64,000 nucleotides of DNA from a virus. Below, piece by piece: positions 50,546 to 58,743 of the stretch. The notes under the pieces are model-generated. The model was not told where the DNA came from. It saw only the letters and a list, made by a program, of their open reading frames with translations, and did not search any database. The DNA is taken from positions 169,378 to 233,377 of the IMG/VR virus record IMGVR_UViG_3300024239_000015; one strand, 5' to 3'. Position 1 is the stretch's first letter. Each line of letters begins with the position of its first letter. The position numbers and the translations under genes are program-made.

Positions 50546-51211
50546 TTACTCCTTAGTGTGATCGCGTTTAAACGAGTTCTCAGTCCAAGGTATAGGACGT
50601 AACGTCTGTAACATCACGTGAGAATCGTCTAAACTACGTAAGACGTTTTCGACGATTTGTAACATGGGTTTATCCATACGTACTTCCACAAGGGGTTCGG
50701 AAATTGGACACCGCTCCCCTTTATGCCGTAGTAGTTGAATGTAGTACTCCACAACGACACCGTTTGTGTTTAAATACAATTCCAAAGCTCGGAAGAACTT
50801 TTCGATGAAATCTGACGCATCACCTAAATACTCAGCACGGAAACTACAAACGTGTTGGTATGTTTGTAAGTGAGTTTCGAGCTTATCTGGAACAGTCGTA
50901 GGTGGTTTGTATTCACCGGCGGATTCGTTATTCACTTCCCAGTAGAAAACCTCCCAATACCCATTTAAAGAGTAGCCCATCTTCCTGTAAAGCTCGCGCC
51001 ATACTTCTGAGTTTTTATTCAATCCGTTTTTATAAAACTGATGTACAATTTCATTCAAACCGATAGCTTCGTATAACTCACAAATGAACGGATCGGCCTG
51101 CCAACGCAACACACCATCTACCAATACAATCGGGTGGTTGTGGTGTGTTTCCGTCTTTAACATTTCTTGGTAGTCTTGTGGGACTAAGTCCCGTTGTACT
51201 ATGGTGGTCAT
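50546..51211 (-). CDS. Unrecognised 221-residue protein
   Basis: GGGAGTAAAGTAA precedes the ATG. Mixed protein, acidic N-terminal half (HHNHPIVLVDGVLRW), Trp- and Tyr-rich middle. Unknown. Confidence 0.65.
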   Translation of the reverse strand: MTTIVQRDLVPQDYQEMLKTETHHNHPIVLVDGVLRWQADPFICELYEAIGLNEIVHQFYKNGLNKNSEVWRELYRKMGYSLNGYWEVFYWEVNNESAGEYKPPTTVPDKLETHLQTYQHVCSFRAEYLGDASDFIEKFFRALELYLNTNGVVVEYYIQLLRHKGERCPISEPLVEVRMDKPMLQIVENVLRSLDDSHVMLQTLRPIPWTENSFKRDHTKE

Positions 51212-51216
51212 TTACT

Positions 51217-51924
51217 TTACTCCCAATCTTCGGGCGTTATAGCCCACATTTTGTTTTTAGGACGTTTCTGCGCCCACGTCGCATAACTGACTTTCAGCGT
51301 TACTGCTACAGGAGGGTTGTCTAAGTCAAGTGGTGTTTTTGCAATCACCGTAACGTCAGACATCCTTACTCCCGTGTCCGTTGCTATTTTCAGCATACGC
51401 GCAACACCGTTGATCAGCGTGTAGGGTTTGTGCCCTAACTCCTTTAACACATCCCCTAACGTACCACCTGCTGTCGATGGGTTACTCATAGCAGCTTGTA
51501 TACTGACGTCATCTAAACGTGCTAGGTAAATCCGATCGGACGTATGGTGTTCGTACTGAAACACCAAAGCGATGGTCGGTATTGGTGTTTCGAGATCTTC
51601 CATCAATACGTCTAAATAAGAAATGCACGAAGGAATATCTCCATGTACCACTTTCGACTCACCGATGTTCTCTACGGGGTCGATTAGAATGACTCGATCA
51701 CTTACAGCAATCAAGTCTTCTAACCCTTCCGTTGTATCCCGCCAACAGTAGCCCACTACCGCCTCCAGAGTTTCAGGAACAGGCTGAAGGTACTCTTGTT
51801 TGAACCGCGCGAGGACGTCTCCCGTCCTTGAGAACTGCAGTCGTTGTACCGGACGATTCTCTGTAGGGCGGAGTAAGTCTAAACGACCTACGAACCCTAC
51901 GTTTCCAACAATTAAAATTTTCAT
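51217..51924 (-). CDS. Unrecognised 235-residue protein with N-terminal GxxGFxG
   Basis: GGGGAGA precedes the ATG, which overlaps the upstream stop. MKILIVGNVGFVGRL looks like the start of a nucleotide-binding Rossmann strand-turn, but the rest of the protein does not follow a known dehydrogenase or epimerase. IALVFQYEHHTSDRIYL and a C-terminal strand region are the other visible parts. No confident function. Confidence 0.6.
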   Translation of the reverse strand: MKILIVGNVGFVGRLDLLRPTENRPVQRLQFSRTGDVLARFKQEYLQPVPETLEAVVGYCWRDTTEGLEDLIAVSDRVILIDPVENIGESKVVHGDIPSCISYLDVLMEDLETPIPTIALVFQYEHHTSDRIYLARLDDVSIQAAMSNPSTAGGTLGDVLKELGHKPYTLINGVARMLKIATDTGVRMSDVTVIAKTPLDLDNPPVAVTLKVSYATWAQKRPKNKMWAITPEDWE

Positions 51925-52850
51925 CAGTAAATCTCCCCGTAGTGTTGTTTATCTACTACCGTACCAACGTCCAGTTGCTGTTTCGAAAGCAGAAAACCTA
52001 AACCGCTCGCGTGGTTTAATAGTTGTCCTTTTTCAGCAAACGACACCGTGGGGCGATTAGGATGTTTTGTGTTGCTGTACAACGCAGCTGCTAGATACCC
52101 TAATCGTTCTCCCACATCCATGACACATTCGGTGTGTTCTAATGTTGAGGGGTATTCAATCGCAGCCAGGATCGCTTCCCCATCTTTTTGTAAGAAAAGA
52201 GGGTTGTGCTTTAGTGTCAGTAACTCAGTAGGGTTGTTTAGATGAACAACATATCTCACCTGTAAATCCCGTAAAACGTGTACGTAAACCCCCTGGTCTT
52301 CTTCTGAATACCAAGGCGCTGCTTTCAAAGTGATTTCCAACTCCCGATCAAACGAGTACAACAATACATGTCCTTCGTTTAAACGCACTGCGGCTTCACT
52401 TAACCACTTCTGAAACGCATCGATGTTACCTAACTCACCGTCCGGTAGTTCCGACAGCCAACTCCCCACAGCTTCCGCGTCTAACTGATTTAGATCAACG
52501 TGACGGATGTCTAGCGGGTTTTTACCAAACCACGCAACGGAGAGTTCTACCCAAAAAGGTTGGGTGGTATCCACCACTGGTTTCTTTTCAGGTACGACCG
52601 TAGGCACTAACATCCGCCACTGAGTAGCCAATTCAGGAAACTCCACCAGCTCTTCAGCACCCATTTCGTATACAGTACCATCATAACTACTAAATATGAT
52701 TGTTTTGGTAGCCTCATCTACTACATCGACCCGCAGCAACGCATCTTCGTTTAAATCGAACGCAAAGAAGGTCTGGTTGTTTTTCAGAGTATCGGGTATT
52801 ACTAAACCGAACGACGCTTTAGCAAGCGCTAAGATTTCTTCAATAGCCAT
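51924..52850 (-). CDS. Unrecognised 308-residue protein, paralog of next gene
   Basis: AGAGGATT precedes the ATG. Residues ~115-175 (VELSVAWFGKNP, then QLDAEAVGSWLSELP, AFQKWLSEA, HVLLYSFDREL) align with the 200-residue gene upstream (VTFSIAQAGESP, DLTELVLWLRKYLP, LFQKWINLV, CVYSFGAAQ). The two are adjacent duplicates with extra N- and C-terminal parts here. Unknown function. Confidence 0.65.
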   Translation of the reverse strand: MAIEEILALAKASFGLVIPDTLKNNQTFFAFDLNEDALLRVDVVDEATKTIIFSSYDGTVYEMGAEELVEFPELATQWRMLVPTVVPEKKPVVDTTQPFWVELSVAWFGKNPLDIRHVDLNQLDAEAVGSWLSELPDGELGNIDAFQKWLSEAAVRLNEGHVLLYSFDRELEITLKAAPWYSEEDQGVYVHVLRDLQVRYVVHLNNPTELLTLKHNPLFLQKDGEAILAAIEYPSTLEHTECVMDVGERLGYLAAALYSNTKHPNRPTVSFAEKGQLLNHASGLGFLLSKQQLDVGTVVDKQHYGEIY

Positions 52851-52869
52851 CTTTCATTAATCCTCTTTG

Positions 52870-53472
52870 TTAACTAACCGGATGGTTAATTGTACCAAAA
52901 CCGACAGGTCTGACTTGTATCTGCGGTTGAGCAGCACCAAAAGAATATACACACCCAGAGTTTTTCCCCATATCAGAACGCACCAGGTTAATCCATTTCT
53001 GGAACAATTCAGCATTGTAGTTCCTTTCTGGTAGATACTTCCGCAACCAAAGAACGAGTTCCGTCAAATCTGGAGCGTTTAAGTCGTAACTACACACATC
53101 GGTAGGCGACTCACCGGCTTGCGCTATCGAAAATGTCACCCATAAAGGTTTTTTGGCGTTAGTCAGATCGTATTTCAGGTCCATACGCGCCACGTAGTCC
53201 GCGGCTATGATACCGCACCAGAGACGTAAGTTACCCACCCTTTCACCAGACGGTATTTCAGCTTGGTTTATCACATACTCGATGTGTTCGTGAGCGAGTA
53301 CTGGCGTGATACCCGCAGGAAACGAAGGGTCGAGTGTCACACGTAGTGTGGCGGAATTACCGTAATCGACGATCACACGTCCGGTAGCGCATAACGCTTC
53401 CTCCATCATTGTTACGAGGTGTTGGTTTCGAATGTCTGCAATAACTCGATACATCGGTTTGTTGATCGGCAT
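52870..53472 (-). CDS. Unrecognised 200-residue protein, paralog of previous gene
   Basis: AAGGAGTTTTAAA precedes the ATG. Shares the W-V-x-F-S-I-A / F-Q-K-W-I module with the 308-residue neighbour. First ~110 residues are a separate strand-rich domain (ATLRVTLDPSFPAGITP). Unknown function. Confidence 0.65.
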   Translation of the reverse strand: MPINKPMYRVIADIRNQHLVTMMEEALCATGRVIVDYGNSATLRVTLDPSFPAGITPVLAHEHIEYVINQAEIPSGERVGNLRLWCGIIAADYVARMDLKYDLTNAKKPLWVTFSIAQAGESPTDVCSYDLNAPDLTELVLWLRKYLPERNYNAELFQKWINLVRSDMGKNSGCVYSFGAAQPQIQVRPVGFGTINHPVS

Positions 53473-53483
53473 TTTAAAACTCC

Positions 53484-54215
53484 TTATTTGATTCGATACG
53501 CTGGACCTAAGTCCGCTCTGGGGGTGTAATCGATTTGCGGTTGTCCCGCCGCAATTAGTTCCCCCGGCCGTGTTATATCCACTTCGTCGACGTTGACGTA
53601 CGTCTGCGCTAACACCCCGAAGATTTCATCGTTGGACAAATTACCGTAGTTGAAGAAATACAGCGACTCTTCGTCCGAGTCTACACTACGCTTGAACGCT
53701 AACTGCCGTCCTCTCAAAAACATCACGTAACCAGCACAGACCAGCTTACGGTATTCGCTTAACGATTCCGAGTCTGGTACGTGTCCACGTGTATTTAAAA
53801 ACTCGCAAATGTCATCAAACTGCTTTAAGCGTTGTTTGGTGTGTTCGCTAAAGTTTTCTTCGGAGATAACAGCGGTTTCAACCGTTGGCGTCGGCCTGAC
53901 GTAATACGGGTTGTATTGACAATCAAAGTAATCTTTCAACCACTGCAGTCCCTCACGGACTAAAGCTTCGTCGGGTTTTTCGTCTGGGTGTATAAAACAA
54001 ACACTTACGCATGTGGGTGTTGTGACGAGGGGTAAAATACAAACATCACCTTTACGTACCATAAACTTCACACGGAAAGGATCGGATAGCCCTTCCGTCC
54101 CTTCTGCGATAAAACGGTATTCCCAAAAGAGGTCTTTCGTAATTAGTAAGTCCGCTAAAACCTCTGGGACAGTAGCGATTATGGCGTAGGCCATTCCTTT
54201 CTTTAAATTTGACAT
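53484..54215 (-). CDS. Unrecognised 243-residue protein
   Basis: GGAGTAATACACC precedes the ATG. Begins MSNLKKGMAYAIIATVPEV; ALVREGLQWLKDYFD may echo the module of its two neighbours. Ends in a Pro- and Arg-rich tail. Unknown. Confidence 0.65.
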   Translation of the reverse strand: MSNLKKGMAYAIIATVPEVLADLLITKDLFWEYRFIAEGTEGLSDPFRVKFMVRKGDVCILPLVTTPTCVSVCFIHPDEKPDEALVREGLQWLKDYFDCQYNPYYVRPTPTVETAVISEENFSEHTKQRLKQFDDICEFLNTRGHVPDSESLSEYRKLVCAGYVMFLRGRQLAFKRSVDSDEESLYFFNYGNLSNDEIFGVLAQTYVNVDEVDITRPGELIAAGQPQIDYTPRADLGPAYRIK

Positions 54216-54221
54216 GGTGTA

Positions 54222-54521
54222 TTACTCCACGAAAAGTTCAGGACGTAGCTTTTTCAGCTCGTTTAATAAAGTAGTTACCACCACTGGGTTTACTGAGGCA
54301 ATGTATTCCGCATCTTCTAATCGAAGATCGTAAGCGACATCGACGGATTCATTATTGGTTAGATATACATTCCCGCTAAAAACGTCTGGCTCCCACGGCC
54401 CTTCAGTCGTTTCTGCTGACAAAGCGTTTTGTATTCTACGGATGTTTTGCCTTAACTCAGCGGTCTGTGTATCCGTTTCACGAAAATCTGACTGAGGTAC
54501 TTCAGTTGCAGTTTTAGCCAT
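54222..54521 (-). CDS. Small unrecognised protein
   Basis: 99 residues from ATG 54521 (MAKTATEVPQSD); ATGGAGTC serves as ribosome-binding site for it, so the in-frame ATG at 54536 is not preferred. Helical, acidic. A hairpin follows upstream genes on its right. Unknown. Confidence 0.6.
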   Translation of the reverse strand: MAKTATEVPQSDFRETDTQTAELRQNIRRIQNALSAETTEGPWEPDVFSGNVYLTNNESVDVAYDLRLEDAEYIASVNPVVVTTLLNELKKLRPELFVE

Positions 54522-54556
54522 CGTTAATGACTCCATTAAAAAGAAACAAAAAGAAA

Positions 54557-54574
54557 AGGGAGCCGAAGCTCCCT
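54557..54574 (-). terminator. Hairpin inside the operon
   Basis: AGGGAGC-CGAA-GCTCCCT followed by TTTTCTTTTTG on the minus strand. It sits between genes of one operon, so it may partly terminate or set transcript ends. Confidence 0.6.
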
Positions 54575-54582
54575 GTGTTTTC

Positions 54583-55056
54583 TTAAGCTTGGTAACCAGC
54601 GATGGATACGCACAGCGTGTAACCGTACTTCACCGCATCGTGTCCGACGTTTGGACGGTAACTAAAACCCGTGTAATCCGCGCCTTCTTCGATCAGCGTG
54701 ATTAACTGATCGATCCCCGTCGACAGATACGGTTGATACAGTTTCACCAACTGCTGTAAGCGATCAAACGAGCCAGGGATTAAACTGTTCGCTGTCTCAG
54801 TCAACTGAGCGTCTAAGTCACTAAACGCTTTGTTCAGCGTTTCCTGCGGGTTATGTAGGTACGCTTTCTGATCTACGTCCACAGTGAATTGTAAAGCGCT
54901 GTGGGTAGAAACCGGTTTTAACGTGAACAACAAGGAAATAGTGTTAGTCATAGTAGACTCCTGATTAAAAACTGAACGCTTGGAATGGGTTAAAGCTGCG
55001 ATGATCGGAAGTTCTCCGCGACGGAAACCTCCTACCGGAATAATAACGTCTTTCAT
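54583..55056 (-). CDS. Unrecognised protein with two possible starts
   Basis: The ATG at 55056 overlaps the upstream stop (ATGA), giving 157 residues. An in-frame ATG at 54951 (MTNTISLLFTLKP) has the far better ribosome-binding site, CAGGAGTC, giving 122. The first 35 residues are basic and less coding-like. The core has QFTVDVDQKAYLHNP and helical segments. Two products are possible. Unknown function. Confidence 0.6.
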   Translation of the reverse strand: MKDVIIPVGGFRRGELPIIAALTHSKRSVFNQESTMTNTISLLFTLKPVSTHSALQFTVDVDQKAYLHNPQETLNKAFSDLDAQLTETANSLIPGSFDRLQQLVKLYQPYLSTGIDQLITLIEEGADYTGFSYRPNVGHDAVKYGYTLCVSIAGYQA

Positions 55057-55394
55057 GCAACCACCTCGACTGTGTGACGTGCAACAAACTCCTTAGCCGT
55101 AAGGATCTCTCCTTTGCTAAGACCGACTGCGGTTTTCTCCATCGCGAAAACTAAAGCTCCAGAGAAACCCCCTACCGATACAGAGCAGTACGAGTCGGCT
55201 TCCATACGAGACATTGGTTTGATGTTCTCCGGTGTGTTGACGAGGATCACGTGCGTGCCGTATCCCTCAGACCACTTTAACTTTAAACCATCGTTAACTT
55301 GAGAGACCTTAAAACCAGCGTCCTCTAAAAGCTCACGTAATGCACTGTGTTGCGCTAACGTAAGGTCTGGGTGTGTAACTATCACTTTTAACAT
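55053..55394 (-). CDS. Small unrecognised protein
   Basis: 113 residues after AAGGAAATTAG. Helical start (TLAQHSALRELLEDAGFKV), then strands, ending EFVARHTVEVVA. Overlaps the next gene by 4 bases. Unknown. Confidence 0.65.
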   Translation of the reverse strand: MLKVIVTHPDLTLAQHSALRELLEDAGFKVSQVNDGLKLKWSEGYGTHVILVNTPENIKPMSRMEADSYCSVSVGGFSGALVFAMEKTAVGLSKGEILTAKEFVARHTVEVVA

Positions 55395-55423
55395 TTCTAA
55401 TTTCCTTGCGATCGTGAGAACGT

Positions 55424-55825
55424 TTAAACGGGGGTGACAGGCCAGTACAGCGGAGTACCGTCGCCTGAGGTAAATACAAAACAGTACACCGACATACCGT
55501 CAAAATCAACGACGTCGGTCGTCCACTCACAGCGCTCTGCGTTTAATGCGTTTTCTAAGTACGGAGTACCTTTTAACGCATCGTCCGCTAACAACCATGC
55601 CATCTGTAATTGCTTCACAGTAACTACTGTTGTCTCCGTACCTTCCGGTGGGTTAGTAGGTAGTAAAACTAAGTAAACGTCGTCTGCTTGAGCGAACGTC
55701 GTTTCGCGAAGTACGTAACGCGAGCGTTTACGGAAACGCAGACCAGCGGTCGTGTGTTTCACGTAAACAGCCATTGTGTTCAGTAACTCCACTAGACGTA
55801 CGTATGAACCGTCTTTGGAATCCAT
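55424..55825 (-). CDS. Unrecognised 133-residue protein, first gene of the long operon
   Basis: Start taken at ATG 55825 (MDSKDGSYVRLVELLNTM), preceded by TTAAGGAGTAT. A longer frame to 55918 would place the start inside the leader hairpin and promoter region, so it is rejected. Strand-rich (VYLVLLPTNPPEGTETTVV). First gene after the promoter at 55916. Unknown. Confidence 0.65.
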   Translation of the reverse strand: MDSKDGSYVRLVELLNTMAVYVKHTTAGLRFRKRSRYVLRETTFAQADDVYLVLLPTNPPEGTETTVVTVKQLQMAWLLADDALKGTPYLENALNAERCEWTTDVVDFDGMSVYCFVFTSGDGTPLYWPVTPV

Positions 55826-55885
55826 GGATATACTCCTTAAGCTTTTAAAGCTTTCAAATCGTTTCGCAATTGTGATATTGGGTTC

Positions 55886-55912
55886 GTGAATAGGTAGTGG
55901 TACCTCATTCAC
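55886..55912 (-). promoter_or_regulatory. Conserved leader stem-loop (copy 2 of 3)
   Basis: Minus strand GTGAATGAGGTA-CCAC-TACCTATTCAC just downstream of the promoter motif; differences from copy 1 are in the loop and a paired position. Confidence 0.6.
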
Positions 55913-55915
55913 TTC

Positions 55916-55947
55916 CATATTAAAGACCTATAAAAGTTTCGAAACGG
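55916..55947 (-). promoter_or_regulatory. Promoter-like motif
   Basis: Minus strand: CGTTTCGAAACTTTTATAG then GTCTTTAATAT. It drives the operon of eleven small genes ending at 50130. It follows a terminator on its right. Confidence 0.7.
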
Positions 55948-55963
55948 GTTTTTTTACAGCATA

Positions 55964-55987
55964 GAGGGAGGGTTTGTACCCTCCCTC
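55964..55987 (-). terminator. Terminator hairpin
   Basis: GAGGGAGGGT-TTGT-ACCCTCCCTC, then CTATGCTGTAAAAAAA on the minus strand, right after the beta' fragment gene. Confidence 0.7.
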
Positions 55988-55996
55988 GTATGACGT

Positions 55997-57307
55997 TTAC
56001 GTAAGCTCTACACTTAAGTCAAACTCTACAGCGGACAGTGCTTTACCGTGCATCTTTTTCATCTGCAATAGCATCAGCTGGTTGCCGACTTGAGTTTCTG
56101 CAATGCTCACCGCAGTTTCTCTTCCCCGGATAAACTCACCCATGCAATAGATACAGTAGTCTGGAGCTTTGGCTTTGCATGTTTGTGTGCTACGCACCAT
56201 TGCTCGTTTTCCTACTAGCTCTCCTACCGAGACTTTATCCAAAAGACGAGACTTCCCACCAGAGACGATCAAGTACTTCCCAGCAAACTCATTCTTGTTC
56301 TCAGGAGTGAACACTACCCACTCTCCAAGCTGAGTCCCACAGTCTTCCAGTTTCACTTGTAAGTTACTGGTCATCCGTAAGGTGTCTTTCGCTACCGTAC
56401 CCCCCAATGCCGTCATCGCACCCCGAGAGTGTGACGCGTCCCGCATGGAGTTGATCATCGGTGGAAGCTTTTTGATGTCATACCCTTCACTTAACGACCG
56501 TGGAATGACTTGTATCCCACCGTCTCCGTTGAAGTTGTATTCCATCCCGTACATGTAGTACATCTTTGCACGGGTAACATCAAAGTCTTTTGCACTACGG
56601 ATAAACCCACCATCTGGGTCTTCTGCAATCCACTGACGGTCTAAGTCAGACAACTGTTTTGCGATGTTCGCTAACACCACAGGGTCATGTAACTCGTCCT
56701 TGTGTTTCTCCAGCAACTCATCCCGTAGTCTGCGACCATCAGGATGCGGTAGGAAACTACGACGCGTGCCACTGGGTGCAAAGAGTTGTGCAAACCCTTC
56801 CATGTGGAGCGAGCCTTCTAAGTACTTCTCCAGCATCCCCGTGTCGATCTGGTCGTCTGCTGGATTACTCTCCACGTACTTCGACACTAGGTACTGTTCC
56901 AATTTTGGAATGTCTACCCGACCTACCTGAAACGGTACCCTACCCCCAAACGCGTACAGTAACGCAAAGGCATTGTACAAGCCATTGCCATACGTCGTCA
57001 CAAGCTCAGTCGTGACGTTTGCGAAGTCCCCTGCAGAGAACACCACTTCCTCTAACCGTAAGTACAAAGGCTCATTCAGAGGAGGACCTACCAACAGCGT
57101 CTCCTCTCCTGTCTCTGGGTCCACGAAGTAACGCTCTTTTCCATCTTTGCTGTACAACTGATAGGGCCAGTGTTGCTCAGGGTGTAACGGGTCGTCCTGT
57201 GTAGGACTCTCACGCAGTTCAGGGATTCCAAACGCGTCAATCACCCAGTTCGTCCAGCGATACGCACCAGCGTTAATCGCTTTGATAAAATACGTACGTT
57301 TATCCAC
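55997..57307 (-). CDS. RNA polymerase beta'-like subunit, C-terminal fragment
   Basis: 436 residues from a GTG with CAGGAG upstream. The last ~140 residues follow bacterial beta' in order: a bridge-helix-like stretch (HSRGAMTALGGTVAKD), DCGT near 322, cysteines near 377, 385 and 388 in RSTQTC...YCIYC, IAETQVGNQL near 402, then LLQMKKMHGKA, which matches the start of the trigger loop with its histidine. The fragment ends ~15 residues later. Multisubunit phage polymerases made of several beta and beta' pieces are known in phiKZ. Whether this is the virion or the non-virion enzyme cannot be told here. It lies in an operon with the gene at 57311. Confidence 0.8.
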   Translation of the reverse strand: MDKRTYFIKAINAGAYRWTNWVIDAFGIPELRESPTQDDPLHPEQHWPYQLYSKDGKERYFVDPETGEETLLVGPPLNEPLYLRLEEVVFSAGDFANVTTELVTTYGNGLYNAFALLYAFGGRVPFQVGRVDIPKLEQYLVSKYVESNPADDQIDTGMLEKYLEGSLHMEGFAQLFAPSGTRRSFLPHPDGRRLRDELLEKHKDELHDPVVLANIAKQLSDLDRQWIAEDPDGGFIRSAKDFDVTRAKMYYMYGMEYNFNGDGGIQVIPRSLSEGYDIKKLPPMINSMRDASHSRGAMTALGGTVAKDTLRMTSNLQVKLEDCGTQLGEWVVFTPENKNEFAGKYLIVSGGKSRLLDKVSVGELVGKRAMVRSTQTCKAKAPDYCIYCMGEFIRGRETAVSIAETQVGNQLMLLQMKKMHGKALSAVEFDLSVELT

Positions 57308-57310
57308 GAG

Positions 57311-58132
57311 TTACTCCTGTGCTTGACTGTAACGTACCACGGTACGATACACAAGGTTTAAACGGTTTGCATCCGTGTAGTAGTTTTGCAAGTACTGCTT
57401 CACCGTCAGAGGAATCTGCTCTTTCTCTAAACACGCTAACGCCCCTAAACCAAACCATAACGCCCCTTGCTCTTGTGGGCTACCCGTTTGTCCTAACAAC
57501 GACTCAAACGTCGTTAAATACGCTTGGAAAGGATACCCTATCACACCCCCTCTCTGTACGTAATGTCGCAGTGGGTGCTGTTCTGGAAGCTCTGCTAAGA
57601 ACGCTTTTGCAAACCCACTCAGCTCTGCTTGTACTGAAACTTCTTCTACAGACAGTAAACGCTCTTGTAGTCTAGACTCTAACGCATGGAAGTACGCAGG
57701 GTTCGTGTACGTGAACAACTCCAGTAAACGATCTTCTGTGCTGTAGTATGTTCCTGCAACCGCTAAGAGTTTATCCTCCACAGATTCTGCAGCACGTAAA
57801 CGATCCAGTAGCTCTCCAGGCATCGCGTGCTCTTCTATACGACTGATCGTGTCTACGAAGTCCCCTAGCACATTTAAGTCTTGTTTTTCAATGTCGTCCA
57901 CGACAATAAACTCGTACTGCTGTAGTGCGTACGCAATACAGTCTGCTAAGCCTTGCTCCAGTAAAAACAACAAGTGGTACGTAGGCTCTGCGTTGAGCTT
58001 ACTGGTGATGTTCTCCAGTACTCCCTCTATCCCTTTGGGTTGTACGGTCTGTAACGTCAAGATTAATTCGTAGGTCTTCCCGTAGCGTTCTGGTGATACA
58101 ACACTACTGAGCCACGTTTGAAATAAGTCCAT
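57311..58132 (-). CDS. Unrecognised 273-residue partner of the beta' fragment
   Basis: GGGTGGAG precedes the ATG and 3 bases separate its stop from the beta' start codon, so expression is coupled. Largely helical, acidic, with no known motif. The phiKZ non-virion polymerase has an unrelated fifth subunit; a similar accessory role is possible but unproven. Confidence 0.6.
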   Translation of the reverse strand: MDLFQTWLSSVVSPERYGKTYELILTLQTVQPKGIEGVLENITSKLNAEPTYHLLFLLEQGLADCIAYALQQYEFIVVDDIEKQDLNVLGDFVDTISRIEEHAMPGELLDRLRAAESVEDKLLAVAGTYYSTEDRLLELFTYTNPAYFHALESRLQERLLSVEEVSVQAELSGFAKAFLAELPEQHPLRHYVQRGGVIGYPFQAYLTTFESLLGQTGSPQEQGALWFGLGALACLEKEQIPLTVKQYLQNYYTDANRLNLVYRTVVRYSQAQE

Positions 58133-58236
58133 ACTCCACCCTTTTCTTGGTTTCTTTTTACTGAGGTTCTTTTTATATATGATGGTTGTGCAGACCTCCC
58201 TAAAGACTTCTCATTATTCTCCTAAAGGAATTAAAC
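58133..58236. promoter_or_regulatory. Divergent promoter region
   Basis: About 104 bases between two divergent operons. On the plus strand TTCTTTTTATATATGATGG is a T-rich AT box, followed about 55 bases on by CTAAAGGAATTAAACATG. It does not match the minus-strand motif family. No further detail seen. Confidence 0.35.
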
Positions 58237-58731
58237 ATGAATCGGCCTAAAAAAGACAAACCTTCAACGGCCACTGCCGTTTTAGATAAAATGTACGGCG
58301 ACCAAGCCGCCACTCGTCGTGCAACCCAGTACGGTAAGAAATCTATCGCTGACTTAAAAGCCTTGTCGTCTCAAGCAGCCCAGCTTTTAAATGTAGGTCC
58401 CTTTTTCGGTAAAGTGGGTTTAGACCACATTGAGATCATCAAGCGTGCTCCTGAAGAACGTCAACGTGAGATTGCTGAACTCTCCCGACGTGTGACTTCT
58501 GATATCGCGACCTTCCGTACCCGTTATGAAGCCTTGCGTGAAAGAGAACACGCGTACGAACAATCCGTCCTACAAGGCGCTCAGCGAACGGACCTCGTGG
58601 GTCCTGGTTTAGAGCTCGCGATGGAATACAACAACTGGTTAGGTGAATACACTGAAGTCGTTCAAAACAGCATTGCTTCGTTAAGTGATCTGATCCAACA
58701 AATCATCGAACAGTACCGCGATCACTCCTAA
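58237..58731 (+). CDS. Unrecognised 164-residue helical protein
   Basis: AAAGGAATT precedes the ATG. Basic N-terminus (NRPKKDKPSTATAVLDKMYG), then long helices with many arginines and glutamates (RRVTSDIATFRTRYEALRER). Coiled-coil-like. Upstream of the frameshifted gene, 12 bases apart. Could be a scaffold, chaperone or structural protein. Confidence 0.65.
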   Translation: MNRPKKDKPSTATAVLDKMYGDQAATRRATQYGKKSIADLKALSSQAAQLLNVGPFFGKVGLDHIEIIKRAPEERQREIAELSRRVTSDIATFRTRYEALREREHAYEQSVLQGAQRTDLVGPGLELAMEYNNWLGEYTEVVQNSIASLSDLIQQIIEQYRDHS

Positions 58732-58743
58732 GGGGACGTAGAG

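Noticed and set aside
51217-51924. Epimerase or dehydrogenase from the MKILIVGNVGFVG start
   Set aside because: Only the first turn matches; no YxxxK or other family residues follow.
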